This document shows, in pieces, positions 27,833 through 34,356 of a stretch of DNA of 34,356 nucleotides (position 1 is its first letter; every line of letters starts with the position of its first letter). The DNA lies in NCBI RefSeq assembly GCF_000264055.1, contig NZ_AJXL01000039.1:1-34356 (forward strand), written 5' to 3'. The DNA comes from Flavobacterium sp. ACAM 123 (GTDB lineage Bacteria > Bacteroidota > Bacteroidia > Flavobacteriales > Flavobacteriaceae). The notes under the pieces are model-generated. The model did not search any database. It was given only the letters and a program-made list of their open reading frames with translations, and was not told the DNA's origin. The translations under genes were made by a program, and so were the position numbers.

Positions 27833-28597
27833 TTAAATTTGGGTAGATTTCATATAATCCCTTGGGGTGATACCGACATATTTCTTAAAACTAGTCGAAA
27901 AATAAGACAAGGAGCTAAAACCAGTCTCATCCGCTAGAAACTGGGTATTTCTTTCTCCTAAATAAATTAATTTAAGAGCATAATCTAATTTAAACTCTCT
28001 CATGTACTGACTTATGTTTTTATTAGTACGCTTACGAATTTTTTTATCTAATGCAGACTTACTAATATGAAGCTGGTTTGATAATTCATCAATAGCAATA
28101 TTTTTTTTTATCGTTTTAGCTAGAATATGATTAATAGATAGGAGAAAATCTTTTTCGGATAACTGTATTGTAATTTTTGAAAAAAAATACATTGCTATTT
28201 TTTTTTTCTTTATTTGATCTCTTAAATTTAAAATATTCCTAATTTTTAGAACTAGTTCTTTAGTTTTAAAAGGTTTCATAATGTAATCATTAACCCCATT
28301 CTCCAACTGCTTAAATTTAGTTTCCTCATCAACACTAGCAGTAATAATTACAAAAGGGACCGTATTAAACTTATTACTTTTTTTAATTTTTAAAAATAGT
28401 TCTCCCCCCCCCATAACAGGCATCATTAGGTCACTTATAATAATGTCCGGTATATTATCATTTAGATAAATCAATGCTTCATAACCATTTTTAAGCCACT
28501 TCACATTAAAATTACTAATGATCAGTAACTCGAGAATAGACTCTCCTAAGGCAAGATTGTCTTCAATTAAAACTATATTTCTTTTTGAGCTTTCCAC
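27833..28597 (-). CDS. Response regulator with AraC-type output domain
   Basis: This 254-residue protein joins a receiver domain (about 1-125) to an AraC/XylS helix-turn-helix domain (about 150-250). The acidic pair is Glu12-Asp13, the phosphoacceptor is Asp56 (IIISDLMMPVM), and Lys108 is in DYIMKPF. The output domain has IAIDELSNQLHISKSALDKKIRK and the second helix-turn-helix FLADETGFSSLSYFSTSFKKY with GITPRDYM. The start is a GTG at 28597; a stop lies just upstream and no other start fits. The coding strand has a G9 run (28404-28412) spanning residues 62-65, where the family usually has an Asp-Gly (VMDG; here VMGGGE), and an A10 run near 28198-28207. A change in the length of either tract would abolish the DNA-binding domain. 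Its partner kinase may be the broken one at 24733-27126. Confidence 0.9.
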   Translation of the reverse strand: MESSKRNIVLIEDNLALGESILELLIISNFNVKWLKNGYEALIYLNDNIPDIIISDLMMPVMGGGELFLKIKKSNKFNTVPFVIITASVDEETKFKQLENGVNDYIMKPFKTKELVLKIRNILNLRDQIKKKKIAMYFFSKITIQLSEKDFLLSINHILAKTIKKNIAIDELSNQLHISKSALDKKIRKRTNKNISQYMREFKLDYALKLIYLGERNTQFLADETGFSSLSYFSTSFKKYVGITPRDYMKSTQI

Positions 28598-29094
28598 TTT
28601 GTGAAATTACTAATAAAAATTTTAAATTAATGATAAGGTTTTTGTACATAAGGCCACTTATTACACGTAAGGCACCTTTGTATTGTACTTTTATAGAGCA
28701 AATAAATATGTTTTTGCTGAAATTAAATGATTTAAGAAGACCAAAATCAAGAGAAGCAACCTTTACCTTTTGTTTTTAATGTGAATGAGGATGCAATTTA
28801 TGGCTTAGCCTCAAACAATATTTAAATTGAATAATTAATTATCTATTTGAATAAAACAGAGTAATAGTTATTTGTTTTTAAAATAAATTAATAACTGGCG
28901 CCTCATGACACTAATAAATTGGTGATAAATGGCATAAAAAAAATAAACCAACTTTTTGTAAATTATTTATTCCTAAATGGTTTAAGTTGATTGCCTTTCC
29001 TATGTATTTCAAACCCTTGCGTATCATTAGGCGAAAAGCGATAATACTTTTTTCAAAGATAATACTACAAGCGAATTAAATTTATATTTCACGG
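28598..29094. other. Intergenic region between divergent regulator genes
   Basis: No gene is seen. The region is AT-rich and lies between the AraC-type regulator (minus) and the receiver-kinase gene (plus), so it must hold both promoters. A TATATTTC at 29083-29090 resembles TAnnTTTG but is too close to the ATG at 29095 to be a usual promoter. A 64-codon plus-strand frame starting at 28585 has no protein-like features. Confidence 0.35.
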
Positions 29095-30171
29095 ATGAAT
29101 AAAAGTAAAATACTTATTGTTGATGATGAGTTAAATATTAGAGAAACAATAGAAGAATTGCTTACTCTTAACAATTATGAGACAAAAACGGCTAACAACG
29201 GCCAAGACGCACTAGATGTTTTAGATAATTGGACTCCTGACTTAATTATATGCGATATAATGATGCCTGTAATGGATGGACATGATTTTCAGAAAATCGT
29301 ATACAGCGATAAACTTCTAAGCACTATTCCATTTATCTTTTTAACTGCAAAAACAGCAGATAATTTAATGCGTCAGTGTTTTAATGAGGGAGCCGATGAC
29401 TTTTTAACGAAACCTTTTAAAGCAACAGAGCTGTTACAAACAATAGAGTTCAAAATAGAAAAGTTCAAAAAACTCATAAATAGCAGTAATTTATATCAGG
29501 GAGATCAAAGAATTTTATCTCATGAAATAAATACTCCGCTACATGGTATTCTAGGTTCTGTTAATATATTGATGGATGATGCTCTTAATCTAAAAAAACA
29601 GGATATCACTTATTTTTATGAAGGAATCAAAATATCTGGTGAGCGATTAAATAGAACGATGCAGAATATAGCTCTTTTTGAGAAAATCAAAAAAAACCAA
29701 TTTGATGTATCAAAAAATGCTTGTTCCGAAATTAAGAATACTTTCGAGGATGTTTTAAATAAAATTTCGTTCCAATTGAAAAAAGAACAAAATAGAGTTG
29801 TGTCAGAACTTACAACTGCAGAACTAGCGGTTAGTAAAAATAATCTAACCCTTATTTTATTTGAACTATTAGACAATGCATTAAAGTTCTCTCCAAAAAA
29901 TAAAAAAGTAGTTATTGAAGGAAGCATATTTAGTAATGATTATTATGAAATCAATATATTTGACTATGGAGTTGGATTTAAAGCGGAAGAGCTAAAATTG
30001 ATTGATGCCACAGTCCAATTTAATCGCGATAAAATAGAACAACAAGGATTAGGTTTAGGACTTTACTTAAGTAAAGCCATCATAAAAAAATCTAAAGGCA
30101 TCATAAGTGTTTTATCGAGAGAAGATATAGGTACTAAAGTCTCCATTTTACTACCTATTCACAAGAAATAA
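29095..30171 (+). CDS. Receiver-histidine kinase hybrid
   Basis: This 358-residue soluble signalling protein has the receiver first and the kinase second. The receiver (1-120) has Asp10-Asp11, phosphoacceptor Asp54 (IICDIMMPVMDG), Thr84 in FLTAK and Lys106 (FLTKPF). The HisKA part has His133 in LSHEINTPLHGI. The ATPase domain has the N box FELLDNALKFS (Asn251), G1 DYGVG (270-274) and G2 QGLGLGL. There are no membrane or sensor domains, so its input must come from another kinase through the receiver, as in phosphorelay hybrids. Homologous receiver-HATPase proteins are common in Bacteroidota. It ends 24 nt before a perfect palindrome. Confidence 0.9.
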   Translation: MNKSKILIVDDELNIRETIEELLTLNNYETKTANNGQDALDVLDNWTPDLIICDIMMPVMDGHDFQKIVYSDKLLSTIPFIFLTAKTADNLMRQCFNEGADDFLTKPFKATELLQTIEFKIEKFKKLINSSNLYQGDQRILSHEINTPLHGILGSVNILMDDALNLKKQDITYFYEGIKISGERLNRTMQNIALFEKIKKNQFDVSKNACSEIKNTFEDVLNKISFQLKKEQNRVVSELTTAELAVSKNNLTLILFELLDNALKFSPKNKKVVIEGSIFSNDYYEINIFDYGVGFKAEELKLIDATVQFNRDKIEQQGLGLGLYLSKAIIKKSKGIISVLSREDIGTKVSILLPIHKK

Positions 30172-30195
30172 AAAAAACAGTACACACTAGACTTC

Positions 30196-30225
30196 GATTA
30201 TAGTGCTTTTAAAAGCACTATAATC
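30196..30225. terminator. Perfect 30-nt palindrome between convergent genes
   Basis: GATTATAGTGCTTTT (30196-30210) is followed immediately by its exact reverse complement (30211-30225). It lies between the convergent receiver-kinase and polyprenyl synthase genes, so a shared terminator is likely. There is no T run after the stem on either side, so a protein-binding site is an alternative. Confidence 0.55.
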
Positions 30226-30236
30226 ACGCAATACCT

Positions 30237-31214
30237 TTACTTCTTTCTTTCAATTACATAATTCACCATCAAGATCAAGGCCTCTTTGAAATCTGAATTA
30301 GGATAACCCTCTAATAACAAGAGTGCTTCTTGCTGAAATTCAACCATTTTAGTTTCGGCATAAAGCAAACCATCATTATCTTTTACAAAGGCAATCACTT
30401 CTTTAACACGCTTTTTGTCTTTATTATGGTTTTTAATGGAATTAATGATCCAGGATTTTTCTTTCGGAGTACAGGTATTTAAAACATGGATTAATGGTAA
30501 AGTCATTTTTTGCTCCTTGATATCAATACCCGTTGGTTTCCCGATAGCTTCCTCTGTATAATCGAACAAATCATCTTTAATTTGGAACGCCATACCAATG
30601 AGCTCTCCAAACTTTCTCATATTCTCTACCTGCACCTCATCCTCAATCACTGATTTTGCGCCAAGAGCACAACAAGCAGCAATAAGTGTTGCTGTTTTTT
30701 TTCGAATGATTTCGTAATAAATATCTTCTGTGATATCAAGCCTTCTCGCTTTTTCTATTTGGAGTAATTCGCCTTCACTCATTTCACGAACAGCGACTGA
30801 AATTATTTTTAACAAATCAAAATCACCGTTGTCGATCGAAAGCAACAACCCTTTTGAGAGCAAGTAGTCTCCAACGAGTACCGCAATTTTATTTTTCCAA
30901 AGTGCATTGATGGAGAAAAAACCTCGTCTGCGATTACTGTCGTCCACCACATCATCATGCACCAAAGTTGCAGTATGAATTAGTTCAATGACACAAGCTC
31001 CACGATAAGTCCTTTCATTCACAGTTCCTGCAGAAACCATTTTAGCTGTCAGAAAGACGAACATAGGACGCATTTGCTTCCCTTTTCGGTTTACTATGTA
31101 GTACGTGATTCTGTTCAACAAAGCCACTTGTGAGGTCATCGATTCATAGAACTTTTTTTCAAAAAGTTCCATTTCTTTAAAGATGGGCTGTTTTATTTGA
31201 GAGGTAACATTCAT
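30237..31214 (-). CDS. Polyprenyl diphosphate synthase (IspB-like)
   Basis: This trans-prenyltransferase extends farnesyl diphosphate with isopentenyl diphosphate, most likely to make the menaquinone side chain. The first aspartate-rich motif DDVVDD is at residues 87-92, preceded by LIHTATLVH, a small-residue pattern typical of long-chain (octaprenyl-type) enzymes. The second is IKDDLFDY near residue 213. Basic substrate-binding text GKQMRP is at 45-50. The length of 325 residues fits IspB/HepT enzymes. The exact chain length cannot be read from sequence. Confidence 0.92.
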   Translation of the reverse strand: MNVTSQIKQPIFKEMELFEKKFYESMTSQVALLNRITYYIVNRKGKQMRPMFVFLTAKMVSAGTVNERTYRGACVIELIHTATLVHDDVVDDSNRRRGFFSINALWKNKIAVLVGDYLLSKGLLLSIDNGDFDLLKIISVAVREMSEGELLQIEKARRLDITEDIYYEIIRKKTATLIAACCALGAKSVIEDEVQVENMRKFGELIGMAFQIKDDLFDYTEEAIGKPTGIDIKEQKMTLPLIHVLNTCTPKEKSWIINSIKNHNKDKKRVKEVIAFVKDNDGLLYAETKMVEFQQEALLLLEGYPNSDFKEALILMVNYVIERKK

Positions 31215-31255
31215 TTATATATCAAAGATACTACTTTGAAATATAAAAACGTTAT

Positions 31256-31263
31256 CAAATATA
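31256..31263 (-). promoter_or_regulatory. -7 box upstream of the polyprenyl synthase
   Basis: The minus strand reads TATATTTG, matching TAnnTTTG, 41 nt before the ATG. A second match (TATCTTTG, 31223-31230) is too near the start codon for a normal leader. Confidence 0.35.
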
Positions 31264-31435
31264 AGTAAGTATTTTATAAAGAATATTATTAGTTTTGAGT
31301 CACTAACAAATAAAGTAGTATTCAGCAAAAAACCGACTTTTCTAACTTAAATAACACACTATCTAAGAAAGTAATCAAACTTACTACACACTTAACTACC
31401 CTCTTCTTTGCAATGCAAAAAAAGACATAGAATTA

Positions 31436-31465
31436 AAAATGGAGTCCAAAATTGAACTCCATTTT
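31436..31465 (-). terminator. Terminator of rlmN
   Basis: A 10-bp stem (AAAATGGAGT at 31436-31445, ACTCCATTTT at 31456-31465) begins 2 nt after the rlmN stop codon. On the minus strand it runs into five T. Confidence 0.75.
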
Positions 31466-31466
31466 C

Positions 31467-32510
31467 TTATGCTTGTTTGTTTGCTAACTGCCCGCAGGCC
31501 GCATCAATATCTTTTCCTCGACTTCGTCTTACTTTGACCACAATCCCATTCGACTCCAAAGCTTTTATATAGGCATTAGTGGCATCTTCGGATGCTTGCT
31601 GGAACTCACCATCATCTATAGGATTGTATTCTATCAAGTTGACCTTGCAAGGGACGTACTTACAAAATTTCACTAAGGCATCGATAGACTCTTTATTGTC
31701 ATTGATATCCTTCCAAACTACATATTCGTAGGAAATTTTACTTTTTGTTTTTCTGTACCAATATTCCAATGACTCCCGTAGATCAGCCAATGGGAAATTT
31801 TTACTAAAAGGCATGATTTGGGAACGGATCTCATCAATAGCAGAATGCAGTGACACCGCTAACTTGACTTTCACATCGTCATCTGCTAATTTCTTAATCA
31901 TTTTTGGCACTCCTGAGGTGGAAACCATGATTCTTTTTGGAGACATTCCTAAACCTTCTGACGAAGTAATCATTTCGATTGCTTTCATCATATTGTTATA
32001 ATTCATCAGTGGTTCTCCCATTCCCATAAAAACAATGTTTGACAAAGGATGATTGTAATACAAACGACTCTCTTTATCTATAGCCAATACCTGATCGTAA
32101 ATCTCACCTGGCTCTAAATTCCTCATTCTCTTTAATCGTGCAGTAGCACAAAAACTACAATCTAAACTACAACCCACCTGACTAGAAACGCAGGCAGTCG
32201 TTCTCGTATTAGTAGGAATCAAAACAGACTCCACCACTAAACCATCATGCAAACGCACTGCATTTTTTATGGTTCCGTCGTCAGAACGTTGTATCGTGTC
32301 CACTTTAATGTGGTTGATAACAAAATTACTTTCTAACATAGTACGAGTTTCCTTAGATATATTAGTCATATCCTCAAAACTATGGGCGCCTTTGCTCCAC
32401 AACCATTCGTAAACTTGATTCCCACGAAAAGCTTTGTCCCCTTGGGTAACAAAAAATTCACGCAGTAATTCTTTAGATACTGCTCGTATGTCTTTTTTCT
32501 CAATTTGCAT
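31467..32510 (-). CDS. rlmN: Dual-specificity RNA methyltransferase RlmN
   Basis: RlmN is a radical-SAM enzyme that methylates C2 of adenosine 2503 in 23S rRNA and of A37 in some tRNAs. The iron-sulphur motif CxxxCxxC is Cys114, Cys118 and Cys121 (GCSLDCSFCATA). FMGMGEPLMNY and VSTSGVPKMIKKLA follow. The second catalytic cysteine, which carries the methyl group, is Cys339 in DIDAACGQL. The length of 347 residues is normal. The ATG at 32510 is used, giving the family-like N-terminus MQIEKKDIRAVSKELLREFF. Confidence 0.96.
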   Translation of the reverse strand: MQIEKKDIRAVSKELLREFFVTQGDKAFRGNQVYEWLWSKGAHSFEDMTNISKETRTMLESNFVINHIKVDTIQRSDDGTIKNAVRLHDGLVVESVLIPTNTRTTACVSSQVGCSLDCSFCATARLKRMRNLEPGEIYDQVLAIDKESRLYYNHPLSNIVFMGMGEPLMNYNNMMKAIEMITSSEGLGMSPKRIMVSTSGVPKMIKKLADDDVKVKLAVSLHSAIDEIRSQIMPFSKNFPLADLRESLEYWYRKTKSKISYEYVVWKDINDNKESIDALVKFCKYVPCKVNLIEYNPIDDGEFQQASEDATNAYIKALESNGIVVKVRRSRGKDIDAACGQLANKQA

Positions 32511-32538
32511 GTTGCAAATTTAATGACAATTTCTTGAT

Positions 32539-32566
32539 TTGTTGTTTTGATAATTTAATAACTTTA
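32539..32566 (+). promoter_or_regulatory. Promoter of the O-methyltransferase gene
   Basis: TTG at 32539-32541, a 17-nt spacer and TAACTTTA at 32559-32566 fit the Bacteroidota pattern TTG-N17-23-TAnnTTTG with one mismatch. Transcription would start about 19 nt before the ATG. Confidence 0.45.
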
Positions 32567-32591
32567 CGGCAAATCGAAAAAACCCGTAAAA

Positions 32592-33233
32592 ATGCACTTT
32601 ATTTCCCAAGAATTAGAAGATTATATCGAGCAACACTCTGAAAAAGAGCCTCAATTATTGGCCGCATTAAATAAAGAAACTTACCAGAAAATCTTATTGC
32701 CCCGTATGTTAAGTGGCCATTTTCAAGGCCGTGTTTTAAGCATGCTGGCGAAATTGATTCGACCGGTAAACATTCTAGAAATCGGAACGTATACGGGCTA
32801 TTCTGCTTTGTGCCTCTGCGAAGGAATGCAAGAAGGCGGAGAATTACACACCATTGATATTAAAGAGGAATTGGTTGATTTCCAAAGGAAGCATTTTGAT
32901 AAGTCGCCTTGGGGAACGCAAATTACACAACACCTGGGAGAAGCAGTGGATATTATACCAACACTAGATATAAAATTTGATTTGGTTTTTATTGATGCCG
33001 ATAAAGAAAATTACATTAATTATTTTAATATCATTCTTCCAAAAATGAACAAAGGAGGAATTATTCTTTCTGATAACGTTTTGTGGAGCGGAAAAGTATT
33101 GGAACCGGTACACCCGAATGACGTGAGCACTAAAATACTGCTGGAATACAACGCTTTACTAAAAAATGACCCAAGGGTCGAAACCGTCTTGTTCCCTATT
33201 AGAGATGGCTTGACCGTAAGTCGAGTATTGTAG
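32592..33233 (+). CDS. SAM-dependent O-methyltransferase
   Basis: This 213-residue class I methyltransferase belongs to the caffeoyl-CoA/catechol O-methyltransferase-like family. SAM motif I is ILEIGTYTGYSALCL (61-75), followed by LHTIDIKEE. The metal-binding stretch is LVFIDADKENYINYF, then GGIILSDNVLWSGKV. The family often uses a divalent metal and catechol-like acceptors, but the acceptor here is unknown. The gene is transcribed divergently from rlmN, with an 81-nt gap. Confidence 0.92.
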   Translation: MHFISQELEDYIEQHSEKEPQLLAALNKETYQKILLPRMLSGHFQGRVLSMLAKLIRPVNILEIGTYTGYSALCLCEGMQEGGELHTIDIKEELVDFQRKHFDKSPWGTQITQHLGEAVDIIPTLDIKFDLVFIDADKENYINYFNIILPKMNKGGIILSDNVLWSGKVLEPVHPNDVSTKILLEYNALLKNDPRVETVLFPIRDGLTVSRVL

Positions 33234-33247
33234 CTTTAGCTTTTTTA

Positions 33248-33388
33248 GCCCAGATGGAAATGGAAATCCTGCAGTTCTAAAAATTAATTTTTCTAAACAA
33301 AAAAGAGCGACCAGCGGAAGCTCCTTTATTGTTATTGAAAAATATTTTTTAAAACTGTAGATTGCAATGTACAGCAGGAATTGCTTCT
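33248..33388 (+). repeat. Dispersed 141-nt structured element, copy B
   Basis: The blocks are in the same order and at nearly the same spacing as at 1187-1327: GCCCAGATGG at the left end, GCGACC then GGAAGCTC 68 nt in, ATTGAAAAA, and CAGCAGGA 124 nt in. GAGC and GCTC flank a small loop in the centre. GGAAATCCTGC on the left can pair with GCAGGAATT on the right, so the whole element may fold into one structure. It begins 14 nt after the methyltransferase stop codon. Confidence 0.6.
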
Positions 33389-33393
33389 AAAAA

Positions 33394-33957
33394 CTAAAGT
33401 GGAAAATACTTTTTTTGGACTCCTTGATATATTTTAAACACTAAATATCCTGAAAATATCCCAAATAAATACCCAGATAAAATATCAATTGGATAGTGCA
33501 ATCCCAAGTAAATCCTGCTGTAACCAAATACTATTGGCCATAGGAATAATAAGTAGCCGTGCTTGTAATGGCGATGCATAACACTGTATATAAAGGTAGC
33601 AACTGCCATACTATTTGAAGCGTGACCTGAGAAAAAACTAAAGGAACTGCGGCTTTGAACTACCCGAATTATTGTATTGATTTCTGGGTTACTACACGGA
33701 CGCAATCTTTGAAATCCATTTTTAAACAAGTTGGTCATCTGATCTGTAAATGTAATTAAAACGGCTATCGCCAAAATAAAATACAACGTTTGCTTTGCCC
33801 CCAATTCTTTATAAATAAAAAACAGTAGAACAAGAAAAAAAGGAGTCCAATAAAGTTGTTGAGTAATAATTAACCAAAGGCCGTCATACCTTTCTGAGCC
33901 TAAACTATTCAAGAAAATGAGTAATTCAGTGTCCAGAGATAAAATTTTATCGAGCAT
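33394..33957 (-). CDS. PAP2-family membrane phosphatase
   Basis: This 187-residue membrane protein of the PAP2 superfamily has about five hydrophobic segments. The three-part phosphatase signature is present: KNGFQRLRP, SGHASNS and SRIYLGLHYPIDILSG, with histidines in the second and third motifs. Such enzymes dephosphorylate lipid phosphates; undecaprenyl diphosphate recycling or phosphatidylglycerophosphate are possible substrates, but this cannot be decided from sequence. Its start codon overlaps the tatA stop codon, so the two are co-transcribed. Confidence 0.9.
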   Translation of the reverse strand: MLDKILSLDTELLIFLNSLGSERYDGLWLIITQQLYWTPFFLVLLFFIYKELGAKQTLYFILAIAVLITFTDQMTNLFKNGFQRLRPCSNPEINTIIRVVQSRSSFSFFSGHASNSMAVATFIYSVMHRHYKHGYLLFLWPIVFGYSRIYLGLHYPIDILSGYLFGIFSGYLVFKIYQGVQKKYFPL

Positions 33958-34283
33958 TATTTATTACGTTTTACAGGTCCGGTGATCTCTTCAATGTCTT
34001 CCTTCACTTTATTAGCCTGAGTAATGGAATCACCCATAAGGTCATCCTTAACTTTATCGATCTGGGTATTAAAGTTACCCGTCATATCTGATAGGGATTT
34101 TGCATCAAGACCATTAGCATCAACTCCTTTTTGAATTTCACTTTTTATGTCATTAGTCGCATGTTTTAATTGCGCCATAGCCTTACCCATAGCACGCGCC
34201 ATTTCCGGCACCTTATCTGAACCAAAAAGCATTAGCACGATAAACAAAATAAAAACTAACTCTCCACCTCCTATGCCAAACAT
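33957..34283 (-). CDS. tatA: Twin-arginine translocase subunit TatA
   Basis: TatA forms the pore of the Tat system, which exports folded proteins. The N-terminal membrane helix (about residues 5-21, GGGELVFILFIVLMLFG) ends in the conserved FG, followed by an amphipathic helix (SDKVPEMARAMGKAMAQLKHA) and a long polar, charged tail. The length of 108 residues is a little above many TatA proteins because of this tail. No tatC is present in the window. TatA and TatB are hard to separate in Bacteroidota; TatA is the better fit. Confidence 0.92.
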   Translation of the reverse strand: MFGIGGGELVFILFIVLMLFGSDKVPEMARAMGKAMAQLKHATNDIKSEIQKGVDANGLDAKSLSDMTGNFNTQIDKVKDDLMGDSITQANKVKEDIEEITGPVKRNK

Positions 34284-34304
34284 AATTATTAATTTTAATT
34301 ACTA

Positions 34305-34312
34305 CAAAGATA
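34305..34312 (-). promoter_or_regulatory. -7 box of the tatA promoter
   Basis: The minus strand reads TATCTTTG, matching TAnnTTTG, 21 nt before the tatA ATG. A second match (TAAATTTG) lies just upstream. No -33 TTG is clear. Confidence 0.4.
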
Positions 34313-34356
34313 CCAAATTTAGAATACCCTGACTTTTAAATTTTTTACTATAAAAA

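Noticed and set aside
28585..28779. 64-codon plus-strand open frame
   Set aside because: Overlaps the regulator start region and shows no protein-like pattern.
1..34356. CRISPR array, insertion sequence, prophage or defence system
   Set aside because: I looked for regularly spaced repeats, transposase or integrase motifs, and nuclease or helicase clusters. None was found apart from the GIY-YIG remnant.

Overview
The window is a chromosomal segment of a Flavobacterium-like member of the Bacteroidota (family Flavobacteriaceae). This rests on the gene content: the gliding genes gldB and gldC, a FtsZ with a very long C-terminal linker, a DnaG without zinc-finger cysteines, and a complete division/cell-wall (dcw) cluster in the Bacteroidota arrangement. 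It also rests on low GC, the absence of clear Shine-Dalgarno sequences, and repeated TAnnTTTG promoter boxes upstream of genes. No species is claimed.

Layout. 1-1330: a tRNA-Arg(TCG) with its terminator, a decayed GIY-YIG nuclease gene, a partial second copy of the tRNA 5' half, yqeY, and one copy of a 141-nt dispersed element. 1371-17160 (minus strand): one long dcw operon in the order mraZ-rsmH-ftsL-ftsI-murE-mraY-murD-ftsW-murG-murC-ftsQ-ftsA-ftsZ, ending at a strong hairpin. It makes lipid II (MurC/D/E, MraY, MurG), polymerises it at the septum (FtsW, FtsI) and assembles the divisome (FtsL, FtsQ, FtsA, FtsZ). MraZ appears to act on its own promoter through three 10-bp repeats. 17449-24461: an alpha/beta hydrolase, the ribosome-assembly GTPase engB, gldC/gldB, nadE, a LuxR-type response regulator, dnaG and a small membrane protein. 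24666-30225: an AT-rich signalling region with a GAF/PAS histidine kinase broken by three single-base indels, a response regulator with an AraC-type output domain that carries a G9 tract, and a receiver-kinase hybrid. 30237-34312: a polyprenyl diphosphate synthase, rlmN, an O-methyltransferase, the second 141-nt element, a PAP2 phosphatase and tatA.

Most of the window is conserved housekeeping sequence. The points most worth checking are: (i) murD is split by one missing A at a canonical A AAA AAT slippery heptamer followed directly by a stop codon; (ii) the tRNA / GIY-YIG / partial-tRNA arrangement; (iii) the 141-nt structured repeat in two copies with identical internal spacing; (iv) the MraZ operator and the TTG start of mraZ; (v) several homopolymer lesions, including the G9 tract and a gldB without a start codon for its lipoprotein signal peptide. 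Sequencing error cannot be separated from real lesions here.
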